Notes: a model not told the origin generated them from the letters alone. A stretch of 64,000 bases of DNA from Drechmeria coniospora (GCF_001625195.1 NC_054391.1:8818552-8882551), one strand, 5' to 3'; positions 1 to 10,650 are shown, counted from the stretch's first letter. Program-made: numbers and translations.

Positions 1-1303
1 ATCTACGGTCCGTGTCGCCCTTGACGACGGCCAGGATTCTCCGCAGCCCCTCGTCGAGAATGTCGGCCTCTTGCGTAAAGATGATGCGGAACCAGCCGGC
101 CTGCTCGGCTCCGAAGCGGACGCCGTCGGCCAAAAAGACTCTCCTCTCGAGCAACGCCTTCATGACCGTCTCGTCGACGTCCGCGACGCTTCGTCCCGGC
201 CGATGCCTCCTGTACGCGGACCCGAGGTTCACCCAGACGAAGAAGCCGGCGTTGGTGCCGGCGGCGTACGGAATCTCGTGCTCGCGCGCCCAGCGAATCA
301 CCCTTTCGTGGTGCGCCGCCAGCCGCCGCCGGTTTTCGGCGAGGTACGATTCGACCCAGTCGTCGTCCTCGAGGATCCGCACCGTCACGAGGTCCGACAG
401 GGCGCTGGTCCAGGAAAACTCAAAGACGGACCCGAGGGCGGCTTGCAGCTTCGTGTTGGCCTGCGTGACGACGAAGCCCATGCGCAGCCCGTTGGCGCCA
501 AAGTCCTTGGACATGCCCCAGAGGACGTGGACGAGGCTTCGGTCGATGATGCCGGCCGGATCGATGGACAGGACCGAGGTGAACGGCGCCGATGCGTCGG
601 CGTCGCCGTCAATGGTGTTGTCAAAGACGGAGAGGGCGTAGATTTCGTCGCTGACGAGGTGCACCTGGTGCTTCTCGCAGAGGCGCATGTAGGCGACGAG
701 CACGTCGCGAGGGTAGCACCGGCCCAGCGGGTTGTGCGGGTGCGCGAGCATGATGGCGCCGATGCGTCCCCCGCCGTCCCTGGCCGCGCAGATGGCGTCC
801 TCGTAGCGCTGCACGGCGGCCATGCCCATGGCATCATCGTCGCCAAAGGACACGGGCACAAACTTCACGCCCGTCCGCTTGCCAATGTCGGTCGGAAACG
901 CGCCGTAATATGGCCGTCCGACGAGGATGCCCTCGCCCGGGTTGGCCAAGGCCCAGGCCATGTTTTCGATGGCCACGGTGCACCCGTTCCCCGGCAGCAC
1001 GTGGCTCGGCTCGATGGGGAAGAAGGGATGCAGCTGGCGCGTGAGGAACCGCGAGACGGCCTGACGCAGGCGCTTGTAGCCGTCGCCGTAGGTGAGGGCG
1101 AGGTCCGGTATCGCCCCGGGCTCCTTGAGCATCATGTGCATTCGGGAGAGGAGCTGGCCGTGCATCAGGCAGTTTTCGGCGAGGCCCAGGTTGACGTATC
1201 CTCGCGGGTTGCTTTCGGGGTGCCAGAGATCGGCGAGAACCTCGAGGAAGAAGAAGTTGGGCTGGGGGCGGGCGAGCTCGCCGGCGTGGAGGGACAGAGC
1301 CAT
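1..1303 (-). CDS. ACC-synthase-like PLP aminotransferase (3' part outside window)
   Basis: Translating the minus strand from the ATG at 1303 gives an uninterrupted frame of about 434 codons to the window edge; the C-terminus is cut off. The protein is a fold-type I PLP enzyme of the aminotransferase class I/II group, in the fungal branch annotated as 1-aminocyclopropane-1-carboxylate synthase-like (GliI belongs to the same branch). Visible motifs are NLGLAEN near residue 40, YGDGYKRLR near 75, HPHNPLGRCY near 190, VSDEIYALSVF near 220 and the PLP-lysine motif WGMSKDFGANGLRMGF near 265. No intron is needed. Family members act on sulfur or aromatic amino acids or in secondary metabolism; which substrate this one uses cannot be read from the sequence. 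No biosynthetic neighbours are visible on the right, so any cluster would lie to the left. Confidence 0.92.
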   Translation of the reverse strand, partial: MALSLHAGELARPQPNFFFLEVLADLWHPESNPRGYVNLGLAENCLMHGQLLSRMHMMLKEPGAIPDLALTYGDGYKRLRQAVSRFLTRQLHPFFPIEPSHVLPGNGCTVAIENMAWALANPGEGILVGRPYYGAFPTDIGKRTGVKFVPVSFGDDDAMGMAAVQRYEDAICAARDGGGRIGAIMLAHPHNPLGRCYPRDVLVAYMRLCEKHQVHLVSDEIYALSVFDNTIDGDADASAPFTSVLSIDPAGIIDRSLVHVLWGMSKDFGANGLRMGFVVTQANTKLQAALGSVFEFSWTSALSDLVTVRILEDDDWVESYLAENRRRLAAHHERVIRWAREHEIPYAAGTNAGFFVWVNLGSAYRRHRPGRSVADVDETVMKALLERRVFLADGVRFGAEQAGWFRIIFTQEADILDEGLRRILAVVKGDTDRR

Positions 1304-2040
1304 GGTGCTTGGGTGGTGCCTGGAGAGGAGAGACGCCGCAGCTGTACGGAGAGGCCGATGAACAACGGACGCCGTGTCATGCAGGGAACGAACGAACGAA
1401 CGAAGGAGGAGTGCACAGCGTCAGTCTGAGCGATGCACCCACCTAGGCGGCACGCACGTTGGTACGGTGTATGGGAATGATGTTTCGGCGGCGAGTGATG
1501 GAATAGCCAAGCATCCACCGGATGGCGCGAAGATGGGGCTCGGTGTTGGCACTCGTCGTTGCGGGGCCGTCGGATTGGAGTCGGAATCTCCCAGCTCGGC
1601 GATTTGTGTCATATGGATCGCCAACTTGTCAATCCATCAGCGTCAAGGAACAAGAAGCAGGATTGTGGACCATCAACATGGCAGCCGTGAGTACGGAGTA
1701 CTGTCCATTTGCATTTGTAAGCCTAGATGCCATGCAACGGACACGCCGTAGTGTGACGACAGTTGGCATCGACATGGGGGCGGTGTGTCTTTGTTCGGCC
1801 CGACCGCATCGGCACTATGAACTGGAGGAGGGTAGGATAGAAAGTCGACAAGGCATACTCTGCCGGCTCGATGCTCAGACAAGCGGCACGTCATGCTGCG
1901 GGCCGAGGGAACTTGACGAGGACGAGGACGAGGATGAGTCAATGGATTCTCCGATCATGAGCTGGAGGTTCTTGGGTGCGACGTCGGACGATGACAAGGG
2001 CGTCGGTCGTTACTTTTTCCGTCGATGATTCAGCAAAGCC
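1304..2040. other. 5' flank of the aminotransferase, no gene seen
   Basis: Upstream region of the leftward aminotransferase. It carries a short GAACGAACGAACGAACG microsatellite near 1385-1402. Open frames here have no recognisable domain, and their codon use does not resemble the neighbouring genes. Confidence 0.6.
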
Positions 2041-2720
2041 GTCATTAGGTGCATGTTTCGGAACAGTAAGTATTAATAGGTGCACAGGGAATCAAGTGTG
2101 TACAGTGAGTACCTACCTGTAGATAGGCGGTAGGTTAGTAGGTAAGTACCTAGTACCTAGTAGGCAGTAATACTCTTTGAACACATTCATGTCAAGTCCT
2201 GCAGGTATTAGTATTGTACGGAGTACGGGGAACGCTTTCATCGTGCAAAGCGCTGTATTTCTACGTGTAAGTATTCCCTACTGCAGGTGCCGAACACCTT
2301 CATTCAGCGACTGGGTATGTACCTAGTACTTAAGTGTGCTGCAAGGAGTACCACATCTACTACCTACCTAGTAGTACTGTACTCCGTACATGTAAGTGTG
2401 CTGTACTTGCGGAGCAGCACCGTAGGAGGCCTACCTAGTACCTACAATCAGTACCTACCTAGTATGTTACAGCGAGCAACACAGTACTGCTGGGCGGCAC
2501 CTACACCTACACGTACTTGCATCTGGAACTCCGTCAGGTGTATCCGTGCAGTGCAAGTCCGTACTTGCAACAAATAGGTATACTTGTAGGTGCAGTACCT
2601 ACAGTATTGTACGCACCAGATTTCGTACTCATTACACCATAGTACTGTCCGCATTGTACTTGACATGCAAGTACTGACTGCAAGTGCTGCAATCAAGTAC
2701 TGTAATACACCTGCCGCCTG
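2041..2720. repeat. GTAC/CGGAGTAC-rich island A
   Basis: Dense mixture of the words GTAC, TAGGTA, CCTAGTA, AAGTAC, GTACTCCGTAC and their complements, many overlapping and palindromic. No fixed period is seen. Short open frames inside it are low-complexity by-products (rich in T, Y, V and C). It ends about 230 bp before the lysyl-tRNA synthetase ATG. Confidence 0.85.
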
Positions 2721-2949
2721 TGGGTCTCGGCACCCAGCGACGGCGACAGACACGGCTGGCACCCCCACCAAGGGCCATGGCGGGGTGGTCCTGGGTGACT
2801 GTTTTTCGCTTTCTTGCCTCCTCCGACTCGACCTCGACTCCGATATCTATCATCCAACTTTCCCCGTCAAGCTCGATTGCTCGCTCGATTGCTCGTAGCA
2901 TCCCCAAAAGGACAGGACCGATTGCCGCAGCACGCCGTCGCATACCATC

Positions 2950-5178
2950 ATGGCCGACACTTCCACCAGCGCCGGCGACGCCGCCGCGGCCGCCGTGGCC
3001 AAGCTTCACCTCGACGAGGTCACGGGCGAGATGATCTCCAAGACGGAGCTCAAGAAGCGTCAAAAGGCCCGCGAGAAGGAGGCGGCCAAGAAGGAGAAGC
3101 AGAGTGCGAAGCCGCAACCTGCGGCGAGCGCCAAGAACGCCGAGGCTGCCGAGAAGGAACTCACCCCCAACCAGGTGCGTCCTCGTCGGCCGCCTCGCCA
3201 ACCGCTTTGCTGACACGCCGCCAGTACTACGAGATTCGATCTCGTGCCGTCAACGAGCTCCACGCCCAGAACAAGGCCTACCCTCACAAGGTGCGAAGGG
3301 GCGTGCCGTCGTCGGAACCGCCGACGCCGTGGCTGACCCGAGAACCAGTACCACGTCGACTACGACATCCGCAACTTTGCCGACGACTTCTCCCACCTCA
3401 AGAACGGCGAGTCCGACAAGTCGAGGATGATCCAGCTCGCCGGCAGAATATACGTCAAGCGCTCGGCCGGAAGCAAGCTCTTCTTTTACGACATCCGTTC
3501 CGATGTACGGCCGTGCCCGCCCGTCCGCCCGCCGCCCCGTCCCACCCGTCCCTCTCCTCCCTCTCCTCGACGGCGATGCCGCTGACACGCACACCGCAGG
3601 GCACACGCCTGCAAGTCCTGGCCCAGGCCGACAACGTCGGCGAGGATGCCGTCAGCTTTGACGAGCAGCAGGTCCATCTGCGAAGGGGCGACATCATCGG
3701 CGTCCGAGGCTTCCCCGCTCGAACCAACCCCAAGACCAAGCAGGGCAGCGGCGAATACTCCGGCGAGCTCTCCATCGCCGCCGCCGAAATCACTCTCCTT
3801 TCGCCTTGCCTGCACCAGGTAGGCCGAACCTCGACGCCGCGACGTCATCCGCGGGCCCCGCCCCCCCGGGAACCGTCCTGACGCTTGCCAGATCCCCGAC
3901 GACCATTACGGCTTCAAGAACCCCGAGCAGCGATTCCGCCAGCGCTACCTCGACCTCATGATGAACGAGCCATCGAGGCAAATCTTCATCACCCGCGCCA
4001 AGGTCGACTCCTACATCCGCCGCTGGTTCGACGACCGCGAGTTCGTCTCGGTCCAGACGCCCATGCTGAACCCCATCGCCGGCGGTGCCACGGCCCGACC
4101 CTTCATCACCCACCACAACGACCTGAACATGGACATGTTCCTCCGCGTCGCCCCCGAGCTGTACCTCAAGATGCTCGTCGTCGGCGGCCTCAACCGCGTC
4201 TACGAGATGGGACGCCAGTTCAGGAACGAGGGCATCGACCTGACCCACAACCCTGGTAGGATCCGTTCCGGCTCCTCCCCCGACGAAGCCGCCGCGGTCG
4301 AGCTGACGGACGAGCAGAATTCACGACGCTCGAGTTTTACATGGCCTACGCCGACGTCAACGACCTCATCGGCATGACCGAGGAGCTCGTCAGCGGCCTC
4401 GTCAAGCACGTCCACGGCTCCTACAAGACCAAGTTCCACAACGTCAAGGGCGACGAGGTGGAGATCAACTGGGAGGCCCCGTGGCCCCGGATCGAAATGA
4501 TCCCCGGCCTCGAGGAAGCCGTCGGCGAAAAGTTCCCGCCCGCCGATCAGCTCCACACCGAGGAGACGGGCGTCTTCCTCAAGGGCGTCCTCAAGAAGAT
4601 GAACGTCGAGTGCAATCCGCCGCTGACCAACGCGCGCATGATCGACGCCCTCGTCGGCGAGTTCCTCGAATCTCGATGCGTAAGTCGTCGGCGGCAAAGC
4701 GTGCGGTGCGTGCGGAGTGGTAACCAACGTCGTCGCAGATCAACCCCACCTTCATCATGGGGCATCCCAAGATGATGTCGCCCCTGGCCAAGTCCTCGCG
4801 CACGACCCCTGGCCTCTGCGAACGATTCGAAGTCTTCGTCGCCACCAAGGAGATTGCCAACGCGTACGTCCCGACCTGCCGATCCTTGGCCATCCCGCTG
4901 CCCATGGCGTCCCGTGGCGCTCGCTGACCCAACCGCGCAGCTACACCGAGTTGAACGTCGCCGCCGAGCAGCGGCAAAACTTCGAGGAGCAGGCCCGCCA
5001 GAAGGCCCAGGGTGACGACGAGGCCCAGATGGTCGACGAGATTTTCTGCCGCGCCCTCGAGCACGGACTGCCGCCCACCGGTGGCTGGGGCATGGGCATC
5101 GACCGTATGATGATGTTCCTGACCGACAACTACAGCATCCGCGAGGTCCTCACCTTTCCCACCATGAAGCCAGAGTAG
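2950..5178 (+). CDS. KRS1: Lysyl-tRNA synthetase, cytosolic (8 exons)
   Basis: Class II aminoacyl-tRNA synthetase that charges tRNA-Lys with lysine in the cytosol. Exons that join in frame: 2950-3174, 3225-3290, 3349-3504, 3600-3818, 3892-4255, 4318-4679, 4739-4863, 4941-5178, giving 584 aa, close to the usual eukaryotic length (about 590). All seven introns are GT-AG and 50-95 nt long. The N-terminus is the Lys/Glu/Ala-rich tRNA-binding extension of eukaryotic LysRS ([20 protein letters not shown]). The OB-fold anticodon domain follows (residues about 80-220), then motif 2 ([18 protein letters not shown], split by intron 5) and motif 3 ([20 protein letters not shown]) near the C-terminus. 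The end sequence TFPTMKPE and stop are followed by a short stretch that reappears near 10.6 kb. The gene converges with BUD23, 275 bp away. Confidence 0.97.
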
Positions 5179-5453
5179 AGCGGAGGATCCGAGCATGTTA
5201 GATGCACGCGCCGAGGCCGGCCGAGGGTGCGCATGACCTTGGATCGCATCACGAATGCAGACACCTTCACCGCCGATGCGGAACAATGCATCTCACCATT
5301 GCTGCCTTGCCTGTCTCGAAGAGGGTATCTAGTTTGCCTCGGACCTCTAAACTCAAGTGAATCAACGCAAAATCCAAGAACGCGCCTAACGCCGTGCAAT
5401 GCCGCTTCTCGAGATGCCGGCCAGGCCACGGCCCCCGCTCGACGAGGCCACGG

Positions 5454-6356
5454 CTAGAACTGGATGCGACGTTTCCGTCCCGTGTACTTGGACGTTGCCT
5501 TGACCACGCGGCCCTTGCGCTCCATCTGCTCCTTCTTCTTGACGATCCACGCCTTGCTGCCTTTCTTGATGCTCACGGCGTTGCTCTTCAAACCCTTGCG
5601 TGCGTCGAGGACGTCGACGTCGTCCATGCCGGCCACGACGCCCGTGATGTCACCCGACGCCGTGCCTCCCTCCGCTTCTCTGCTGCCCGCCGTGAGGACG
5701 AGGTAGAGCTTGACGTTCTTGGTGCCCGGATCATCTTCGAGGATGCCGGCGCCGAAGCCGGCCTTGATGGCCGCCTGGGTGATCATGTTGCGCTGCGTGT
5801 CGTTCTTGGGGTAAAACTGGCAGACGGCGCGGCCGCCGCGCTTGAGGGAGGCGTAAAGACCGTTGAAGAAACGCGTCAGGCGCGCGGCGGGGCTCATCTC
5901 GCTGCTCTCGGCGCTGCAGAGCCACTGGATGGCCGAGATGCTGACGGCGGCGTCAAAGGTGCCGGCGCGAAAGGGCACGCCCTGGCCGATGTCGGCGAGC
6001 ATGAGGTCGCCCTCGACGTCGCGCTGCAGGGCCACGTCGAGCATGCTGGGCGAGACGTCCATGCCGATCCACGTGTGGGGTCCCCTCTCGTCCGCCGAGA
6101 GGATCTCGCCGGAGAGGCCGCTGCCGCAGCCGACGTCGAGGATGAGGCTCGGGTGGGGGAGGTCGAGCAGGTCGAGGGCGCGCCGCGTCATGCTGGCCTG
6201 GATGTTCTGAATTCGGGACGACGTGGTGTACTTGCGGGCTTCGACGTCGTCGTAGTGCACGTCGGCGGCGCTGAGGGGGTGCTGTGTCAGTCTCGACGAC
6301 GGTCCTGCGTGCACCTCGGCCACCATCACCTACAGCGTATCTTCGGGACGCGACAT
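5454..6356 (-). CDS. BUD23: 18S rRNA (guanine-N7) methyltransferase Bud23
   Basis: SAM-dependent methyltransferase that, with Trm112, makes the m7G in 18S rRNA and supports 40S export. A continuous frame runs 6270-5454. The conserved N-terminus MSRPE lies in a 23-nt first exon (6334-6356), joined through a 63-nt intron (6271-6333; donor GTAGGTGA, acceptor CCCCCTCAG) to AADVHYDDVEARKYTTSSRIQ. The spliced product is 279 aa (yeast Bud23 is 275). Motif I is ILDVGCGSGLSGEIL near residue 55, then WIGMDVSPSMLDVA, ADIGQGVPF and the FDAAVSISAIQWLC segment. The basic C-terminus KYTGRKRRIQF is typical of the family and nuclear. A longer frame starting within the intron is rejected because it loses the conserved MSRPE start. 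Divergent from the SVP26-like gene. Confidence 0.95.
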
Positions 6357-6922
6357 GGTGGGCAGATGCGACGCCCTCTAGGGGGTGAGATGGGCGTTTC
6401 CTTCAAGTGCACGGCCGACTCCTTGGACCGCTGGGTTGGGGCTGGGACGGTGATGCTTGCTTGCTCGACTTTTTTGACCGTCGGGTGTGAATCGATAAGA
6501 ATCGGGGTGGGGAGACAAGGCGGACAAAAATGTCTTCCTTGCCTCGACGGCGCTAATGTCGAATGGAAAGGTTTACAGGAAGAACTGCCATCATTCGACG
6601 CGTCAGCTTCTCTGTCAACGGGCCATGAATGGCGAAAGAAAAGGCATCGCACCGATAGCTCGCCCTTCTCTTTCGTCATTCAGCCGGGCGTGTAGTTCAC
6701 ACCTCTCTCTCTGCTGTCGGGCAGATTTGCTGCTGTGATTTTGTCCGTCATGCGGCGGAGCGGAAGAACGAAATCCCCAAGACATCGCCCAAGCTCCAGA
6801 ACGTGTCCACTAAAGCTACCTTTTGCCTCGACCTCAAAAAGCCCTTTCCTTTCCCTTCTCTCTCTTCCATCGCAGCGCGTCACGCCATGTAACACGCTGG
6901 CTCACGCCCTGGCCAAAGCAAG
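6357..6922. promoter_or_regulatory. Divergent intergenic region BUD23 / SVP26-like
   Basis: 566 bp separate two divergent start codons and must hold both promoters. It shows pyrimidine-rich stretches near 6700-6720 and 6850-6875 just before the rightward ATG, but no clear TATA box. No gene is seen. Confidence 0.55.
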
Positions 6923-7614
6923 ATGTGGATTTTACCGCTCATCGGCTACGTCGGTGCCATCGTCGGCTTCTGCTTCCTCACGCTCGCCATCGCGTCCGGG
7001 CTCTACTACCTGTCGGAGCTCGTCGAGGAGCACACGGTGATTGTGAAGCGACTCCTGACGCGCTTGATATACACCATCATCGTCGTGCAGCTTCTTCTGT
7101 GGCTCTTCGATGGCTTCCCTTTCTGGTCGACGATGCTCGGCATTGCCGCTCACGTCGTCTACCTGGGCAACATGCGACGCTTTCCCTTTGTCCGCCTAAC
7201 CGATCCGCTCTTCCTCTTGTCGTGTGGTATGAGAGCTTCCCCTCCCCCCCCTCCGTCCTCGGCGCCGTGTGGCTGATTGATGCGTCAGTCATCGTCCTCG
7301 CCGACCACTACGTGTGGTTCAAGTACTTCTCTGGCAGCCAAGCGCGGGCCCTGCAGCGATCGTCGTACCTCACCGCCGCCGACGTGCCGAGCTTCACCAT
7401 GATTGCCTCGTACTTTGGCCTCTGCGTGTGGCTGGTACCCTTTGCGCTCTTCGTCAGCCTGTCGGCGAGTGACAACGTCCTTCCCACCATCGGCACGGAG
7501 CCGGTGCGCGGCATGGACGGCAAGCCGAAACCCCAGGGCATGGTCAAGGCCGTGGTGGACTACGTGCGCGGCGCCATCGGCGAGATTGCGAGCGCAGCTG
7601 GCATAGGACGATGA
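6923..7614 (+). CDS. SVP26: SVP26/TEX261-family ER-Golgi membrane protein
   Basis: Two exons (6923-7226 and 7289-7614) separated by a 62-nt GT-AG intron whose branch site CTGAT lies just before the acceptor; the product is 209 aa (yeast Svp26 is 228). Svp26/TEX261 is a multispanning COPII adaptor that helps export and retain type II Golgi glycosyltransferases. Hydrophobic segments are at residues about 3-27 (ILPLIGYVGAIVGFCFLTLA), 47-65, 70-85, a segment across the splice junction (FLLSC-VIVLADHYVWF) and about 145-165 (TMIASYFGLCVWLVPFALFV). The DHYVWFKYF motif after the junction is the hallmark of the family. The hydrophilic C-terminal tail is short. Confidence 0.9.
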
Positions 7615-8355
7615 TGAGGCTAATAATGCTGTATGATATGAATGATGAAAACATGGCTGTTTGCGCATGCACGAGCTGTCAGTGTACACACGCATGGGAC
7701 GCCTGCAACGCCCGAGGTACGTCGAAGCTTGATTTCTTGTGTACACCCTGCACGCGCACCTGCTTCTTATCATCATGATGAATACCCTTTTCACGCTAGA
7801 TTGTATATGACAAGGTTCGCCTTGCATGATTGCTCATAAAAGAATGTCATAGTTACTCTGACATGATACCCTCCCTCACCATGGTTGCTGCACTCACAGT
7901 TTGGAATGGCCACGGACTGACATGCAAATAGGGCGATGGACGATTTCCCGATGCGTGACTCCGGACTTGTTGCGGGCCGCCATGACTTGGACACGACGGG
8001 TCAGGGCAGGGCGCAATTGGCTATCCTGCCGCCTGATCGGCGCAAGCTTCCTTCTTGACGTAGAGGGACATGCTTTCATGTGCACGAAATCATGATGCAA
8101 TACTGGATGATTCGAGCCGCCGGGGCTGAAGGAGCTTGGCAGGGACCATCAGCGATATGGTTTGTAGTTTTTTCTCTCAAATACCATCTTCATCTCCCCA
8201 GCACTGGGTATCATACTGGGCAGTCCTCATGGTCACAGTACTCATGGACCTGCTCAGGCAGCCATGTCCCGTCAATCCATCCCTGCTGTCGAAAAGTTGA
8301 CTGATCAAAGTACGCACTTGAATATTCGCTCGCACTCTTGCATCCGTCCATTCCG
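7615..8355. other. Convergent intergenic region, no gene seen
   Basis: 3' flanks of the SVP26-like gene and of the small leftward gene at 8356-8781. Moderately AT-rich, with no coding signature and no repeat array. Confidence 0.55.
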
Positions 8356-8781
8356 TCAATCCTTGCTGCCCCTCCAAAACTTGGCGTCAACCTTGCCATC
8401 CTGTGCGGCCATGCCGCGGTCGTGCTTCTTCTCAAACGTGCTATTGTGCTCGTCCACCTCCCTTTTCTGCTCCTCGGTGAGGTCCGGGACGAGGTCGTCG
8501 GAGAGGTGCACGGCGGAATTGAAGACCTTTGGCCTCGAGGGCGCGCCAGGGGAGGTGCTGCCGAGGGGGTCGCCGCCACCCGTCTTGCCCTTTGCGCCGG
8601 AGCCGGAGCCGATGACGGTGTTGTTTATTGGGCTGGACTTGGCGGTGCTGGCTGTCGGAGGTCCCCGGATCTTGGACTGTTTGTTGGAGAGGAATGCGGC
8701 CGGCGAGGTGGCGTTGATGGTGTTTGTCGTCGTCGTGAGGGCGCGACGAAGGATGACAGCTGTGGCGGGATGGGGACGCAT
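8356..8781 (-). CDS. Small probable mitochondrial protein, function unknown
   Basis: 141-aa open frame from the ATG at 8781. The first ~20 residues (MRPHPATAVILRRALTTTTN) are Arg/Thr-rich without acidic residues, as in a mitochondrial presequence. The middle is low complexity (Ser/Gly/Pro/Lys). The C-terminal ~50 residues are charged and look conserved: LSDDLVPDLTEEQKREVDEH, then NSTFEKKHDRG and KVDAKFWRGSKD. I do not recognise a named family; the layout resembles small conserved ascomycete mitochondrial proteins. No intron is needed. Confidence 0.6.
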   Translation of the reverse strand: MRPHPATAVILRRALTTTTNTINATSPAAFLSNKQSKIRGPPTASTAKSSPINNTVIGSGSGAKGKTGGGDPLGSTSPGAPSRPKVFNSAVHLSDDLVPDLTEEQKREVDEHNSTFEKKHDRGMAAQDGKVDAKFWRGSKD

Positions 8782-10011
8782 GGTGTTGAAGATTCCCTTT
8801 TGTGATGTTACGCTGTCGTCCGCTACTCACTTTGGATGGTGACGATATGTATGATACGTATCGTCTCGATTGCAGATTGCTTGTTTACGTGTCTGGCTGC
8901 TTTATTCCCTGGAACTTTGGTTGTTGCCACCCTGTTGCGGCCAGGTGCGTTTGGGCGGTGGTGTTAGATGACTTTGTAGGGGACATGGACACAAGGTAGG
9001 AACTTGAGAGGAGACGGCGATTTCTGCCTATTTATTCATCTGGTCTGGTCCGTTCCGGAGGATATTCCAAAGGATATTAGCAGCCCTTGTCTTGACCTGG
9101 CATGTCGATCTCGAGGGAAATTGTACTTGGACGCCTGTGACGTAGTGTTGTGATGTCATTCGGAATGGGAATCCTCAGGCAGTTGGGAGGGTTGGAGAGT
9201 TGAAGGGTTGGAGGGTGTAGGGTAGGAGGGGGGAAGGCTATAGGGGGGGGGGGGGGGGGGGGCGGTCAGCAGCACGCAAACCACGACACCGTATGTACCA
9301 ATATATATACATACTGTATATTTTATGGCAGGTTTTCGGTGCAAACAACTTGCGTTAGGCCTTATCATACTTACGGAGTACTGTGTACTAACGAGGACTC
9401 ACTGCATAAAGTAGCGATCGTCCCTCATCGCAGGTGCCACCGACGATGGTGCCTCCAACTGGCACAGTGCACTGGCAGCAGTGCGTACGGAGTACTGCTG
9501 ATCCAGCAAACTGCAAACCGACATCACGCCCATCTCTTTCGCCTCGTCCTCCCTCCTTCGACTGTTGCACGTAAGGAGCATCGAAAGCTCCACGATATGG
9601 AATCCGCCGACTCTCATCGCTGCTCTCGAGACCGTCGGCGTATGTTCAGAGCCCGAAATCATGTCACTACCCCTTTGTCACCCAAATCTGTGTTCAAGCG
9701 CCGTTCCCTTTCCGCCTCTCGTCAACTGCGTTCCTCCGTGCTGTACGCTTTCATTTTGTGAATATCCCACCCGTGTTCGTTACGATGTTTGTATTAATAT
9801 CGTCTCATGCCCCGATGCATCTTCTTCTTGCACCCTCTGGGTGCGACGTCATCGAATTCCATCCACGCAACAGGACATGCAGATCTAGGCGGGCGCAACA
9901 CCCTACCGGAACGAAGGCGTCTAATTCGAGCCAGCTCACATTCTCCCCCACGGACCGCCCCTTGAGCATCCCGGTCGTCAAAGTGCCGCACGCTGCCGCG
10001 GCGCCGTTGCC
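8782..10011. other. Intergenic, no convincing gene; holds a 20-nt poly-G run
   Basis: 1.2 kb without a recognisable coding region. It contains GGTTGGAG/GGGTGTAGGG-type purine repeats around 9180-9240, a poly-G run (separate entry) and scattered CGGAGTAC words around 9370-9495. Confidence 0.5.
9243..9262. repeat. Poly-G tract (20 nt)
   Basis: Uninterrupted run of 20 G, preceded by a purine-rich G-tract strand, in non-coding DNA. Such runs are slippage-prone, so the exact length in the assembly is uncertain. Confidence 0.9.
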
Positions 10012-10518
10012 ATGCCGGCTGACTACTTGGAGCTCTTCTGCGCCGTTTACGCTCAGGTCCACGACAGTCTGTACCACTGGGCCTTTGCCATATACACGCA
10101 GGGAAGTTCGAGCCGCGGCTGGCACATCTACGAAGTCGTCCAGGAGAGGAGAGTCTGTGGCGGACGCGAGTATAGAGCGGTGCACCGGCAAGCGAACCCG
10201 AACCGCAGCACCAGCTGTCTGAAGCCGCTCGTGCCCCTCGGCCTCGTCCACAAAAGCAAGTGGGCGGCAATCACGGAGAAGATCGAATCGGTGCCGATCG
10301 CGGTCCCGAGAAGGAGGCGGTGGAACTGCCAGAGCTACGTGCTCGACATCTGGAACCGACTGCTCATGTGTCGGATCGTCGACGGCGAGGCCTGGCAGCG
10401 AGGCCGGGATATGATGCTGCCATATCACGGCCAGGCCCGCCTCTGCGGATACAGCGAAAAGGAGGGAGAGCGACGATTCACATCAAACGAGTTCGTTTAC
10501 GATTCTTCCGATGAGTAG
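10012..10518 (+). CDS. Small protein with possible NlpC/P60-LRAT-like (permuted papain) fold
   Basis: 168-aa frame with no signal peptide. The arrangement of an early HWAFAIY segment (His about residue 22), a WHIYEVV strand near 38 and a later WNCQSYVLDIW segment (Cys about 104) resembles the His-then-Cys order of circularly permuted papain-fold proteins (NlpC/P60, LRAT, PPPDE), in which His lies in the first strand and the nucleophile Cys starts a helix. Similar small fungal proteins exist, but no named family is certain. The rest is basic (PVPRRRRW-like stretch) with an acidic Ser/Asp end. Catalysis is inference; it could equally be an inactive scaffold or, less likely, not a gene. Confidence 0.55.
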   Translation: MPADYLELFCAVYAQVHDSLYHWAFAIYTQGSSSRGWHIYEVVQERRVCGGREYRAVHRQANPNRSTSCLKPLVPLGLVHKSKWAAITEKIESVPIAVPRRRRWNCQSYVLDIWNRLLMCRIVDGEAWQRGRDMMLPYHGQARLCGYSEKEGERRFTSNEFVYDSSDE

Positions 10519-10581
10519 CCTGCCTACACCGACTACATGTTACCCGATCATCACTCTGCTCACCGGTTTCCCTGCGCGTTT

Positions 10582-10650
10582 CATGAAGCCAGAGTAGAGC
10601 GGAGGATCCGAGCATCGATGTACGCGCCACGGCCAAGGCCACGGATGCGG
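10582..10650 (+). pseudogene. Copied fragment of the lysyl-tRNA synthetase 3' end
   Basis: The 34 bases at 10582-10615 are identical to 5163-5196, covering the last codons (MKPE), the stop codon and the first 3' UTR bases of the lysyl-tRNA synthetase gene. Diverged similarity continues to about 10650 (GATG-ACGCGCC, then a GGCC-rich stretch) and probably upstream, where CTCACC, TTTCCC and CATGAAG occur in the same order with small insertions. Same orientation as the source, 5.4 kb away. Too short to encode anything. Confidence 0.8.

Noticed and set aside
1..1303. Left-edge aminotransferase as evidence for a gliotoxin-type cluster
   Set aside because: No NRPS, methyltransferase or transporter partners are visible on the right; the left side is outside the window.
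71..1429. 452-aa plus-strand frame at the left edge
   Set aside because: It is antisense to the aminotransferase, whose minus-strand frame carries all conserved PLP-enzyme motifs.
2041..2720. CRISPR-like or telomeric array in the GTAC islands
   Set aside because: No constant repeat length or unique spacers, and the words are not the fungal telomere repeat TTAGGG; the organism is a eukaryote.
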